NCBI GenBank assembly: GCA_039583875.1
Contig: CM077165.1
Span: forward strand, 80,340,757 to 80,404,756
Source of the DNA: Platanthera guangdongensis
Taxonomy: Eukaryota > Streptophyta > Magnoliopsida > Asparagales > Orchidaceae
Length of the DNA stretch: 64,000 nucleotides
Direction: 5' to 3'
Shown here: positions 10,264 through 21,700 of the stretch, in pieces
How the letters are laid out: every line of letters begins with the position of its first letter
How positions within the stretch are numbered: the stretch's first letter is position 1
Translations under genes and position numbers: made by a program
Notes under the pieces: generated by a model
Database searches by the model: none
The model's input: only the letters and a program-made list of their open reading frames with translations
Told to the model about the DNA's origin: nothing

Positions 10264-11088
10264 ATTTTTCTCTCTTTCCTGACAGCACAGCAAGCAAGTA
10301 AGAACAATCAGAGTATCAGAGCAATTACAGAGACACAGCATACAGAGACAGAGAGATTATCAGTCAGTCTGTCTTCAACAGTTTCTCTGCTCCTTTCACA
10401 AAAGCTCTGATACAAAAAGAAGATCTGCTCTCAGAAGAAGAAGAAGAACAATCATACAAAATCAAGAGTCTTCTTATTTCAACACTCCAGGACTTCCAAG
10501 GACAACAACTATCAAATCAGTCAAGAAGATCCTGCAGATAAATGCTAAAAGCTTGAAGGCCTATCACCCTGCAGTAGGGCATCCATATTTCCCTGAACCA
10601 TTCAATATCTCAGGGGGAGCCATTTGCTACCATAAATAATCCACAGGTTTTCTCTCTTATTGTTGATAGAGAAGACATAATCAACTCTCTCACCCCACTG
10701 TGTAAAGGGTTGTCATCTCCCTTCAAAAGTGATTCCTGGTTTCAAGTCACCTGATCAAAAGACTTGGGGATTTGGTTTTTGAGAACCTGATCAAAAGCTC
10801 ATTGGTGTCAAGCACCTGATCAAAAACCCGAGTGGATTCCTACCAGGGTGGTAGAAGAGTGGATCTTCCCAAGTAGGGGAACCACTATAAATTTCTTGTG
10901 TCGTCTGGTTGCCCTCTTTCTTTTGTTTTCTTGTTGTGGCTGTGGTAGTTAGTTTCTGTGCTTTTATATTTTGATTTATTTACTACTACACTTAGACTAA
11001 TCTGCATTATCCAGCAGAGAATTTTATAAAACTCTGAATACTCTATTCACCCCCTCTAGAGTATTCCTGATCTAACTGCTCACTTTCA

Positions 11089-11647
11089 GCTTCGTCCTCC
11101 CGCACGGTGCCTAGGAGTTGCGGGGCGAGGTGCGTAGGAAACGAATTAGTCTTTTTGACTAATGGTCAGTGACCAAACTATTTTTAGGAGCTCGAAGAGA
11201 TGGAGCACTAGCACGACCGGCAGGACGAGGTGACAGAACATGAGGAGTTGATACCACCACCACCTACTACGTCTACTACAGCCCGACATAAGGTGGGACG
11301 AGGTCTCCGAGGATAGTTTTGCCTCCGTATTTTATTTTGTGAGGAGAGTTGATATTCATGTACAAGGAATAAGACCTTTTACTTTTCTTATTATTGCTAC
11401 TCATTGTGTACTGGATGTACTTTCATTTTATTATATGATATCTACTGTGACTGTGGACTGATTTGTAGTTCATTTCTACATTTCTGTTATACTTCTTACT
11501 CTCTTTTGGCCAACAGGATATCTGATCATTCTAGCCGGCAGAATAGGCATGTTGCGGTGTCGACTAACCCATGTATTAGTGCCACCGTAAGACGGCGGTT
11601 CTGGGCATAAGACTGGGAGCCTCCTTGGTAAGGGGAGGGGTCTTACA
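11089..11647 (+). repeat. 5' LTR of D, 3' remnant
   Basis: The last 559 bp of the LTR remain, ending GGGGAGGGGTCTTACA. A coding-like stretch after TTTTTAG (about 11178-11312) reads through acidic and proline-rich residues with one stop before a basic ARHK. I has a comparable segment near 62330-62435. These could be LTR-encoded gag exons, but that is weakly supported. Confidence 0.8.
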
Positions 11648-11839
11648 AACTTGTATCACTTGAACAAACGATCATATGAGAAAGAAGTCCACAACACTGG
11701 ACCACCCCGCTCGCGCATTAATTTGCTGACAAACTTATCAGCGGAAGCAATGGTGTACCCATGTGTAAAAAGTCACATAAAACTGTCCACATAAGCAATG
11801 AGTTAGGCCAATTCTAATATAAACCTTACCTTTGTGCAG

Positions 11840-12985
11840 CCTCCCAGGGTTGTCGTACTGCAGAGTGTGGCTCCTTCCCCTTCGGATCCCACTCCTTTTC
11901 TATAGACAGAGATAGGCCAGACCTTGACGGCCATCCTTGAGGCCTTCAGGGCCCAGTAGATTCCGGCACCGCTGCCGAATCCGGGATCAAATTGGCTGAG
12001 TGCGTTCAAGAGTTTATCCCGCCCATGTACCACGGGACGGAGAATGTAGTAAAAACGGAAGAATGGCTCGAGAATATACATGAAAAGCTGGCAGGCATCA
12101 GCAGCCCTGTCAGCGAGGTAGTTCATTTGGCGACTACTGCACTGGATGCCCATGCGAAGAGGTAGTGGAAGTCCATGATGGACTCCACCTATGTAGAAAG
12201 AGATCTGTCAGAGATATCTTGGGAGGAGTTCGCCGAACTATTCTTGGACCACTTTGTGTCCACCACAGATCAAGATAAGTTAGAAGAGAGGTTCTTGACT
12301 CTCAAGTAAGGGACCAGATCGGTGATTGAGTACCAGAGGGAGTTTTCCCACCTTGGCAGGTTCATGGGAGTACATGATACAGACAATAGGAGGTATGCCA
12401 AGAGATTCTACCGGGGCCTTAGAGACGACTTGAGGCTGACCCTACTGTTCATCTCTCACGGCACATCAGCTCAGATTATCGAGATGGCAAAAAAGCTGGA
12501 GGCAGACCAGCTGATGGTACAGAACAGAGGAAAGAGACCACAGGATAGATCATTCTTTGGGGACAATAGCCGGGGCACGCAGAGGGGCAGAGTCATTAGA
12601 CACAGGAGAGGTGGGGGACGTCATCGTCCCAACTACAGGCAGGAGCAGGGACTCCCTGCAATACCAGCTCCTCCACCACCACAGATTCATGGCTAGATGA
12701 GGCAGGATGATCGTGGTCAGCGACCGATAGTTTGCTTTGCGTGCCATCAGCCGGGTCATATTAGATCGGAGTATCCGCTTCAGTTTCATCCACTCCCTCC
12801 TCCACATCCTCCAACTCCAGTGGCCCCTCCAGTACAGTAGGGCCGAGGTCGAGGATGAGGTCGAGGTCGAGGCCGAGGTCGAGGTCGAGGCCGAGGCCGA
12901 GGACCATTTGGCTGAGGCAGGGGACAGGAGCAGATGTATGCATTGAACCTAGCTGAGCCGAGGAACCCGGAGGAAGTCATCACAG
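11840..12985 (+). pseudogene. D gag, decayed
   Basis: This is a gypsy Gag of a different subgroup from A, B, C and G. Blocks are IGQTLTAILEAF, DLSEISWEEFAELFLDHFV, SVIEYQREFSHLGRF, YAKRFYRGLRDDLRL and AQIIEMAKKLEADQL. A Gly/Arg-rich stretch follows, then a defective zinc knuckle near 12736 (CFACHQPGHIRSEY, last Cys replaced by Tyr). Next is a (Gly-Arg)n tract coded by GGTCGAGGCCGAGG repeats (12838-12905). Stops are frequent, including TAG at 12308. The open part is 12322-12696. It ends EEVITG at the candidate intron. Confidence 0.8.
12838..12905 (+). repeat. GGTCGAGGCCGAGG short tandem repeat (Gly-Arg tract of D Gag)
   Basis: Hexamers GGTCGA and GGCCGA alternate for about 70 bp. In the gag frame they encode repeated Gly-Arg, an RGG-like nucleic-acid-binding tail that is common next to the zinc knuckle in plant gypsy Gag. 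Confidence 0.8.
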
Positions 12986-13093
12986 GTATATAATTTATGT
13001 TATGAAATTAAGACATTTTCCTTAGTATTACTATTTTACATAATCTTGACCACAAAAAAATTGACTGCCCATTTGAAACTCAAGCAACCTCAG
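12986..13093 (+). other. Candidate intron between D gag and protease
   Basis: ATCACAG|GTATATAATTT...AACCTCAG|GCATAGTC is 108 nt and AT-rich. Splicing joins VITG directly to IVFISG and the protease. Unspliced RNA meets TAA two codons into the intron. The same position and junction residues (TG-F/I-V-x-I) occur in C and G. Confidence 0.65.
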
Positions 13094-14235
13094 GCATAGT
13101 CTTCATCAGCGGCAAGCCCGCTCATACTCTATTCGATACGGGGGCTTTACACTCATTCGTGTCATAAGCCTTTGTGGAAGGATTGGACGGTGTAGAACGA
13201 TTCACAGGCTCGATGATGAGAGTGAGGCTACCTGATGGATCAGTACTACTAGCATCTGCCAAGTGCAATATGGAGGCGGAAATTGGTGGAAAGACTTTTG
13301 AAGCGCCTGCGACGATTCTGAAGATGCCAGATTTCGACTTGATCTTGGTCATGACTTGGTTATATTGGAACCATACCAAGATCGACTGTACATCGAGGAG
13401 GATCACCCTGAGGCACGGAGACTCCCTGCAATACCCAGTTACTATTTTGGTGAGATTGTTTGTGGAACAGTTCGTCAGAAACCACGGGGTCCCCAGGATG
13501 ATTATCTCGAACCGTGATGGTCGATTCACTTCCAGGGAGTGGAGAGCGGTGCAGGCATACTTGGGTTCTCAGCTGGCTTTTATCACCGCTTTCCATCCAC
13601 AGACCGACGGTCAGACAGAGCAAACCATCAAGACCATGGAGGATCTGCTGCAATTATGTATACTGGATATGGGGAGGCCCTGGGAGAGACTGTTGCCTCT
13701 GGTCGACTTTTCCTACAACAACAGTCACCAGACGAGCATTGTGATGGCACCTTATGAGGCTCTTTACGGGAGTAAATACTGGACACCTCTATCTTGGGTT
13801 CAGGATGAGGACACCAGGGCACTTGGATCAGACTACATTGAGGATACGGATGCTCAGATACGATTGATCAAGGACCGGATGCTAGAGGCCCAGAGTAGGC
13901 AGACGAAGTACTATGATGCACGACATCAGAAGGTAGAGTTCCAGGTGGGGGACAGAGTGTTCTTGAAGATACGTCCAGTGTATGGTATCTCTTGGGTGCG
14001 GAGGTACAAGAAGCTCAGCCCTCGATATATGGGGCCCTATTTGATTCTGTAGCGGATCGGCCCCTTGGCCTACAGGCTGGAGCTACCACAAGAGCTGGGA
14101 GCCATGCACGACATTTTCCACGTCTCCACGCTATGGAGAGCTCTCCTTCGGCTAGAGCAGCATATCACCACTGCAGCAGGCCCGCTAGCGTCCGACAAAT
14201 CAGTTCGTTTGGAGCCGCTACGGATATATCGATGA
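13094..14235 (+). pseudogene. D pol with in-frame deletion fusing protease to integrase
   Basis: Retropepsin-type protease (LFDTGALHSF, GAT-ACG-GGG at 13135-13143) runs to RRITLRHGD. Near 13430-13450 the frame passes straight into the integrase core ([43 protein letters not shown]) and the GPY/F module (KLSPRYMGPYLIL). The whole RT, RNase H, integrase zinc domain and first catalytic Asp are missing. The frame 13174-14052 is open for 292 codons across the joint. A TAA at 13167 and a TAG after YLIL break the ends. The tail (AMHDIFHVSTLWRALL) is typical for gypsy integrase C-termini. Confidence 0.85.
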
Positions 14236-14476
14236 TACCGCGGTCCGAGTGCTGTGAAAGAAGAGGGTTCCCCTAGAGAAGGTGTTGCGGTCCAACCATG
14301 GACGGGAGGAACACACCTGGGAGCCGAGGGATCAGATGCTAGAGCGGTACCCAGAGCTTTTTACATCAGGTAACATTTTAATTATTAGCTAAAGTACTTA
14401 AATGTTCATGCTTGGAAAACCCGTAGACCCGAACTTAAATTTTGGGGACGAAATTATTTCTTTGTTTATTGGAATT

Positions 14477-14838
14477 TGTAACATCCCACTTGCAATTAGA
14501 CCCCTCTACTTAGGTTGGGTTAGGACATATTGTGGGGACATGGGTTTAGACTAGGTTAAACCATGTAATTTGGGTCTAACTACATGGGACCCACAACAGG
14601 GCCCAAGGTGATTTAGGTCAAACCAACCCAAATTGGGGTCCTAGCCACACATTGATTCCACCACTACATCTCTAGCCCTAACCCCAACCTAAAGGAACCA
14701 TAGGACATATCACAAGGTCACCAATTGACTAGAGTTGACCCAAGTCAACCCTAATCTTAATTTGGTCAAACCCACACCTAAAGGCCCAAATAGTCCAAGT
14801 GGGACACCACCATGGCCCAACCCAAGTTTGGTGGTGTC
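14477..14838 (+). repeat. 3' LTR of D, first part
   Basis: It starts TGTAACATCCCACTTGC after GGGGACGAAATTATTTC. The usual purine tract is degraded to TTTGTTTATTGGAATT. It runs to the GTGTC target of element C at 14834-14838 and resumes at 24629. Confidence 0.82.
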
Positions 14839-14874
14839 TGTAACAGCCCAAATTTTATCAGCAGGCAATTTTCA

Positions 14875-15445
14875 AGTGATACGGCCTGGGACACGGGCGT
14901 GTCCCAGGGCGTGTCCTTCTTTCGACGAATGTTGCTCGACGATCGTCGAGTGTCGAGTGTTGAGATGGGGTCGAAGTTTGTCGAGAAATAAACACAGCCT
15001 GTGACACGGGCGTGTCACATGGCATGTCCTGTGTGCGTCGAGTGTCGAGAGGAACAGTCGACGAGGGGTCGACAAAATTTGGTCGACGATCGTCGAGTGC
15101 TTAGGACACGGCCTGTGACACGGGCGTGTCACCGGGCGTGTCAGCGCGGTCGACGAACTCAACTGGCCTAATTGGAGTTGGGATCTGGGGCGTGTCTAGT
15201 GCCGTGTATGGGCACACGGCCTGGGACACGGGCGTGTCACAGGCCGTGTGAGTCTCGGGTGATTTTGGGATTTTTTTTCGCCTGATGAACACGGCCACAG
15301 ACACGGGCATGTCTGAAGGCGTGTTGGGTGACACGGCCCATGACACGGGCATGTCATATGGGCGTGTCACTGGGTTGGATAAGTCGGTTGAACACCGCTT
15401 GAGGCACACGGCCTGGGACACGGGCGTGTCACAGGCCGTGTCAGG
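14875..15445 (+). repeat. Palindrome array, C 5' LTR
   Basis: GACACGGGCGTGTC-type units alternate with TCGACGATCGTCGA-type units. The latter (14935 and near 15084) are the motif also present in the copia F LTR. Open frames across this stretch are repeat artefacts. Confidence 0.85.
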
Positions 15446-15728
15446 AAAAAATTATGATTTTTGGTGAAATCGTGTCCATCCATTCCTTCAGCCTGGACCC
15501 AAGGGCTAAGAGGCCTCCCTGTCTTGTTAAGGTCGAGAATGGGTTGGGAAAACTCATTTGGCTTTTAACTTTCTCTTACTTTACTTCTAGAGAGAGAAAG
15601 AGAGAGGAAGAAGGAGGAGGAGGAAAGGGGGATGATGACCGGTGGTGCTGCGGTTTACCGACAAGAGATCCGAGGCCGACGTTGCGGAGGAAAAGCTCTT
15701 GTGAGTCGTTCAAGCCAGCTTAGAGCTC

Positions 15729-15752
15729 ATGGAACTAAAGAGGGCTTCAAGG
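15729..15752 (+). pseudogene. Candidate gag exon 1 of C
   Basis: ATG GAA CTA AAG AGG GCT TCA AGG precedes GTAACG. The 3' LTR copy (23067) still reads MAPKRASK before GTAACG, so the 5' copy has changed at codons 2-3. Joined to 17495 it would run into VTRSGAG. Confidence 0.55.
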
Positions 15753-17494
15753 GTAACGACTTTTCTTCCTAGCCATGTGAAGGCTTCCTTTTTGGCATAT
15801 GTATGTGATTCTCCCACCAAAAGGTGGCTGCTTTTGGGAGTCTTTGGGTGGATTCATGGAATCCCCTTTGTTGGCATATAGATTCGGAATTGGAGTACGA
15901 AATAGGCATGCTGTGTGAAGCCAATCTGGACAGGTTGGTCTGGATTGGTGATGTTACATACGAATCGGAGAAGACTCCGTGATAACCGTGTAGTTTAAGG
16001 AGTCCACGGGTTATGCTTGTGAAGGGTAGTAGCAGGAAGTACTGGAGTGGTAGTCCAGGAAAATATCCGTGTATGTGTATGCTATTGGGTCGTACCTGTG
16101 AATGAGTAATAGGAAGTACTGGTGTGACCAGGAAAGGCCCTTTGTGATGCTTGATGTCATAGGGTGTGCACCTATGAAGCGAGTAACAGTAAGTACTGGA
16201 ATGGTAGCGAGGAAAGACCCCTGACATTTGTGATATTGCGGTGTCGTACCTGTGAACGAGTAACAGTAAGTACTGGTGTGCCCAGGAAAGACCCGCTGTT
16301 ATTCTGAGAGAATGGGTGTAAGAGAAATTCCCAGGCTGAATGCCAAGAACAAGATTGGTAAGACCGACCCGCGCCTTTGATTAAGCCGCGAGTACACCGT
16401 ACTCGGTGAAGGCATGGCGATTTGAGCAACGGGGGGTGGAGGATCCGACCTGTGTTATGTCCGTCTGACGTGGATCAGAAGGTGTGGTCTGTTGGAGAGC
16501 ATCGCAAGTGTCTTAGGCCTGCGCGCCATGACACAATGGGGGGCTACGAGCCATCCCGGTGTAGTATGACTAGAACTCTGGCTGCACGACATGGAGTAAA
16601 TGCTCAAGAGAGTTACCATTGGGATGTGCCAGAACACCAAGAATGTGCCCCGAGTGCACGGACCGTTGGGCCGGGTGTCGAATGGTTGTGATGGCATGTG
16701 TGCGTGAAAGCACCTTATATGAAATATATTACCATGCTTGTGATATAATATGCCTGTAGGGAAGATTACCGCTGCCCTGAGAAGAGGGGTAGGGTCGTTA
16801 TAAGTTGGTCAGCTGAACACTGACCGTTGCTTCTATTTGTCACCGTTGGGTGGATTGTCCCTGTACAGGTGCTGGAGAGCCAAGCGGGACGCATAAAGGT
16901 TGAGGTCCCTGCTGCTGCTGCAGCTAGTGCTAGCCCTCGAAGGCTATTTGGAATGCTTGTTATGTTTTTCTTTTATTGTGGCCGGCCTGCGCGCCAATGT
17001 TTGGGCCATTGTTTGAAAGCCTTGTAAGGCCATAAGGCCAACGACGTTTACTTATTGTAAGACATTCCTATATGCTATAAAATGTGGTGTTTTATATGTT
17101 GGACATTCAAGAGAGGAGATCAAGTGTATAGTCTTCTGCTAGAATGCTTTGTGTTAGGTGCGCTGCGTTACTCTGGTATCACTCTGTAGCTTTATCGTCT
17201 GTTTTGTGGTATATGCTGTGGGGCCCCGGCCGGACCTTCTAGTATATATCATATGAACGGATGGGGTTGTTACATTTTTGGTATCAGCTGCCTTGTTCTT
17301 TTCCTCTTGAAGTCATGGTCGACTTCTTTTGTGGGGTGGCAAGCACGTGTTTGTGCAAACCATGGTTTTACGAGTGAACTCCTGAATGTCCATGATACGA
17401 ATGTAACTTGTTGTGTTTGGGGAACCTGTGTGTTCCTATTTTGTGTTGTTTGCTTGTGTAAGGCCACTAATGTGTGTGTCTTGTCCACCTTTAG
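15753..17494 (+). other. Candidate leader intron of C
   Basis: GTAACGACTTTT to CCACCTTTAG, 1742 nt, with a pyrimidine-rich 3' end. It covers the rest of the LTR and the primer-binding site at 17279 (TGGTATCAGCTGCC, diverged after TGGTATCAG). Confidence 0.5.
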
Positions 17495-18616
17495 GTGACA
17501 CGGAGTGGCGCTGGCAGTCAGAGCCCCAGCATGCTGATGAAAGTACGGCACCAGCCGTGGTGCCTACACCTCCACCGTCTGCGAAACATGTGCGTTTAGT
17601 TCCTGAGTCTTTGTTTGCCATGATCCAAGGACAGCCACTTGGGCAGGAACAACCGACTGTGAGGCCAGAACAGGTGGCGGCAAGGCTTGAACCTATAATG
17701 GATGTGGCTCCTCGAGCGGCTGAGAAGCAGTTGACGCGGTTTATGAGTTTCCATCCGCCTACGTTTTCAGGAGCGAGAACTCCTACGCAGGCTGAGGATT
17801 GGCTATCGCGCGTCAAGCACATCATGACGGAGATTGGATCGGAAGAGCATCAGAAAGTGTCGTTAGCTACCTTCCTGCTTGAAGGAGAAGCTAGATTGTG
17901 GTGGGATGAGATGGAGTTGCATCACTTGGCGGGTTGTCCCTTAACACAAGTATCGATGGAAGAATTCTCCTGACTCCTCCTAGCGAAGCACCTTCCTGCG
18001 GCACAACGGATTGCCATGGAGAATGAATTCCAAAGGCTGAAGCAAGGTGATGGCAGTGTTGACGCGTACCTGCATGAGTTTACTCGCTTAAGGCGGTATG
18101 CAGGTTCTATTTTTGCTGATGAGCAGAGGAAGACAAATCAATTCTATGAAGGACTGGGGGACGAGTTGAGGTTCCTGGTTTCTAGTTCCGTGAACCAAGG
18201 CTTCCAGGCGTTGGTTGACACTGCGAGCGCGCTGGAAAAGAATATGAAGAGGGTGTAGGGGAAGAGAGCTTTGGCTGTGACGCAACCGGAGTGGAAGGTG
18301 CCCCGATCTGGGAAACCATTTTATAAGAAGAAATGGGGCAAGAAGTCCAAGACAAGTGGAGAAGCTCCTTCATCAGTTGCATTAGGAGCAACGTTGGAGA
18401 CTACCTCAAAGCCGGATACTCGTACATGCTATAATTGTGGCCGGGTGGGGCATATCGCTCGAGATTGTCGGGTGTTGCCGAAGAGTGAAAATAAGGCGGG
18501 AGCGTCGTATGCAGTGGAGCGTAAGGCAGTCGTGGACTCCTCTGCCTCGCAGACGCAGCCCCGGGTCTACAATCTTGGCCTGCAGGAGGCCATCAAGCAG
18601 AGTGACGTCGTCACAG
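17495..18616 (+). pseudogene. C gag (exon 2)
   Basis: After the AG at 17493-17494 the frame reads VTRSGAG. A 1-nt loss shifts it to SEPQHADES, and a Pro-rich region follows. The gag core comes next (FMSFHPPTFSGA, LLEGEARLWWDE, MEEFS, EFTRLRRYAGSIFADEQRKTNQFYEGL, SVNQGFQALVDTASALEK), then the zinc knuckle [14 protein letters not shown] near 18427-18468. TGA at 17971 (from CGA) and TAG at 18256 interrupt it. The zinc knuckle itself is intact and binds genomic RNA in the family. The C-terminus ends DVVTG at the candidate intron. Confidence 0.9.
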
Positions 18617-18706
18617 GTATGAGTTTAGTTTTGCATCTGCTATTATTGTATGCTTTGCTTAGTGCATATGTGTTTGTGGTTTGTGTGTGTGACATGATTG
18701 TCACAG
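18617..18706 (+). other. Candidate intron between C gag and protease
   Basis: CACAG|GTATGAGTTTAG...GATTGTCACAG|GCTTTGTG is 90 nt. It is flanked by a repeated GTCACAGG. It corresponds exactly to the D and G inserts. Here the in-frame stop seen in G (GTATGAGTTAA) is TTA, so this copy is open and encodes a hydrophobic run ([15 protein letters not shown]) that looks like translated intron. Confidence 0.6.
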
Positions 18707-21700
18707 GCTTTGTGATGATTCAGGACACGCTGGCGCGAGCACTGTTTGATACAGGTGCATCGCATTCTTTTCTGTCTAGCGAGTTCCTAGCGCGACTTGG
18801 GATACCTAGTCATGCAAAGACAGATAGAGTAAGAGTGGTGTTGCCGAATGGCTGTTGGATGTTTGCGGATCAAGCTTGCGATGTGGCGGTCCAAATAGGA
18901 AGTCGGGATTTTTGTTTGACTGCTTTTGTATTGCCGATATCGGAATTTGACGTGATTTTTGGTATGGATTGGCTTGCGGAGCAGCATGCCATGATTGATT
19001 CCCAGTCCAAAGACATCACGTTGGACCAGAATACCAAAAAAGAGACAAAGTTCGCGGGTATGCGAGGCGTGGGTGGGACGTTGATGTCTGCACTCCAGGT
19101 AGTCAAGGTTGTTCGGAAGGGTGCAGAGTGTTACTTCGCATTGATTCAGGCTGTTGAGCCTAAGGCCAGTGTGTGCGAGGTTCCTAATATGGGGGAATTT
19201 CCATATGTGTTTCCCATGGATCTACCTGGGCTACCACCCCAGCGGGAGATTGACTTCAAGATTGAGTTGGTGCTAGGTGCGAAACCTGTGGCCCGCTCGC
19301 CATATCGCGTCGCGCCGAAAGAGATGGCTGAGTTGAAGGTCCAACTACAAGAATTGCTGGAGCAAGGTTATATACGCCCAAGTATGTCACCTTGGAGCAC
19401 ACCTGTGCTTTTTGTAAAGAAGAAAGATGGTGGGTTGCGGTTATGTATTGACTACCGTGAACTGAATAAGCTGGCCGAGAAGAATAAATATCTGATACCC
19501 CAGATTGATGAGTTATTCGATCAGCTGGTGGGCTCTACCGTCTATTCGAAGTTGGAACTAAAGTCTTGGTATTACCAGTTGAGAATTCGGGAAGGTGACA
19601 TTCCCAAAACTGCATTTGGAACTCTTTATGGGCACTATAAGTTCACAGTCATGCCATTTGGACTGTGCAATGCGCCATCGGTGTTTATGGATTTGATGCA
19701 CCGCACGTTTCGAGAGTACCTGGATCTGTTCGTGATAGTGTTCATTGATGACATCCGGGTGTACTCGAAGTCGAAAGCTGAGCATGAGACTCACTTGCGG
19801 TTGGTGTTGAATACATTGAGGCAAAATCAGCTCTATGCCAAGTTCTCGAAGTGCGAGTTTTAGCTATCGTCGGTGGCTTTTCTGGGCCATGTGGTGAGTG
19901 GAGCGGGCATTGCAGTGGATCCAACGAAGATCAGGGCCATACAAGAGTGGCCAATGTTATCTTCAGTGGCCGAGGTCAGGAGTTTCCTTGGACTTGCGGG
20001 CTACTACCGATGATCTGTGGAAAACTTCTCGCGGATTGCTTTGCCGCTAACCACGTTGACGCGAAAAGATCAGAAGTTCGTTTGGACGCCAGAGTGCGCA
20101 CGAGCTTTTGAAGAGCTGAAGGTTCGGTTGACCACGGCGCCGGTGTTGTCTTCGCCGAGTGGGACCGATGGATTTATTATTTACAGTGATGCCTCAGGAA
20201 GCGGCTTGGGCTGCGTTCTTCTGCAGACTGGAAAGGTAATTGCTTATGGCTCACGCCAGCTGAAGGTGCATGAACAAAATTATCATATCCATGACTTGGA
20301 ATTAGCGGTGGTGATTTTTGCACTAAAGTTGTGGCGACACTATCCTTATGGAGTAAAGATAGAGATCTATACAGATCACAAGAGCTTAAAGTACTTATTG
20401 GAGCAGAAAGATTTGAACATGCGACAACGAAGGTGGTTGGAGTTCCTTGGGGACTACACTTTCGAGATCCACTATACTCCCGGGAAGGGGAATGCTGTCG
20501 CAGATGCCTTGAGTCAAAGAGTTCCGACTAGAGCTAAATGGTTACAAAGGCACGATGAACGTCTTATCCAGGAGTTGGAAACATTAGAGATATATTGTGT
20601 TGACAAAAATGCCAATGCCAATGCATGTTTAAACTAGACGGCTGTGCAATGTGACCTTGCAGACCGAGTTCGACGGGCAACGGAGTTGGATGAAGATCTC
20701 TTACGCTATCTTAATGCGGGGCCAGAGGGCAAATTCTCCTGGAATGACGATCTTTTGCGAAAAGAGGACCGTTTGTGCTTCCCAAAGGTGGGGAAATTGA
20801 GGGAAGAACTGATGTATGAAGCACATTATACAAAGTATTCCATTCACCACGGGAGCACAAAGATGTTCAATGATATGAAAAAGCTATTTTGGTGGCCAGG
20901 GCTAAAGAGAGATGTTGCCCTCTATGTAGCCAAATGTCAAACATGTGTGATGATGAAGGCGGAATGCCAAAAGCCGGACGGTTATTTGAAGTCGCTGACA
21001 ATCCCAGAATGGAAATTTGATGATATTTCCATGGATTTTGTGCACGGATTGCCGAGATAGCAGCGAGGGAATGATTCCATTTGGGTGATTGTTGACCGGC
21101 TAACTAAAGTGGCACATTTTCTCCCGAACAGGCGGGATGATTCAGTCGAAAGTTTGGCAAAACTATATGTTGACCAGATTGTACGGCTACACGGTGTTCC
21201 TCGGAGCATCGTCAGTGATCGAGATGGGCGATTCACATCAAATGACTGGAGACTAGTTCACCGACTGTTGGGCACGAAGTTGACATTCAGTACGGCCTTT
21301 CATCCCCAAACAGATGGCCAAACTGAACGTACCAACAGAACGATGGAAGACATGCTCCGGATTTGCGCCCTCGACTTCGAAAAGAGATGGGAAGATCATC
21401 TCTATATGGTGGAGTTTGCATATAATAACAGCTACCAGGCGAGCATTGGGATGGCACCATATGAAGCACTATATGGAAGGAAGTGTCGTACTCCCTTGGC
21501 TTGGGTAGAAGCGGGCGAAGCTCGAGTTTATAAACCGAATGAGGTTGATGAAGCAAATTCAACCATTCACACTATTCGAGAGAGGCTACTCATAGCCCAA
21601 GATCGTCAAGCAAAGTACTACAATGCCAAGCACCGGTACGTGGCATTTGCGGTTGGCGATTGGGTCTACTTGAAGATCAAGCCTTTCAAAGGTGTCTCCA

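Larger units (their letters stand above)
8269..11088 (+). mobile_element. Element C1: 3' end of a Ty1/copia element (ORF3 remnant plus LTR)
   Basis: Only the 3' part lies in the window, because B is inserted upstream. It comprises an ORF3 C-terminal remnant, the purine tract AAATAGGGGGAGAT and a 2159-bp LTR. The LTR end CACTTTCA abuts GCTTCGTCC of element D, so C1 was inserted in the D 5' LTR. The LTR start TGTTGGACCC and the GATTTGGGCTAGGTTCACTA block pair it with copia F. Confidence 0.85.
8930..11088 (+). repeat. 3' LTR of C1
   Basis: This is a 2159-bp copia LTR, TGTTGGACCC to CACTTTCA. It contains GTCGACGAA/TTCGTCGAC motifs (9115-9420 and 9860-10015), a 65-bp minisatellite with GTGTCGACAC (9514-9780), a TATA box AAATATAAAAGAG near 10251, and the ATTCACCCCCTCTAGAG block near its end that is shared with E and F. 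Confidence 0.88.
11089..14838 (+). mobile_element. Element D: internally deleted Ty3/gypsy element (continues at 24629-28054)
   Basis: The end of the 5' LTR (11089-11647), internal region (11648-14476) and start of the 3' LTR (14477-14838) are present. The 3' LTR resumes after element C. D is the outermost element of the left half: C1 is inserted in its 5' LTR, and C and G in its 3' LTR. Its LTR end (CCACCGTAAGACGGCGGTTC...GGGGTCTTACA) matches I and J, so D, I and J form a second gypsy group distinct from A, B, C, G and H. Confidence 0.85.
14839..17274 (+). repeat. 5' LTR of element C
   Basis: TGTAACAGCCC to GGGTTGTTACA, 2436 bp. GACACGGGCGTGTC arrays fill about 14875-15445 and are mixed with CTCGACGATCGTCGAG (14935-14950), a perfect 16-bp palindrome. 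Exon 1 of gag is at 15729-15752 (MELKRASR here, MAPKRASK in the 3' copy). Repeated AGTAACAGTAAGTACTGG blocks lie at about 16020-16300. A Gly-type GGCCGGCCTGCGCGCC block lies near 16981. Confidence 0.93.
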
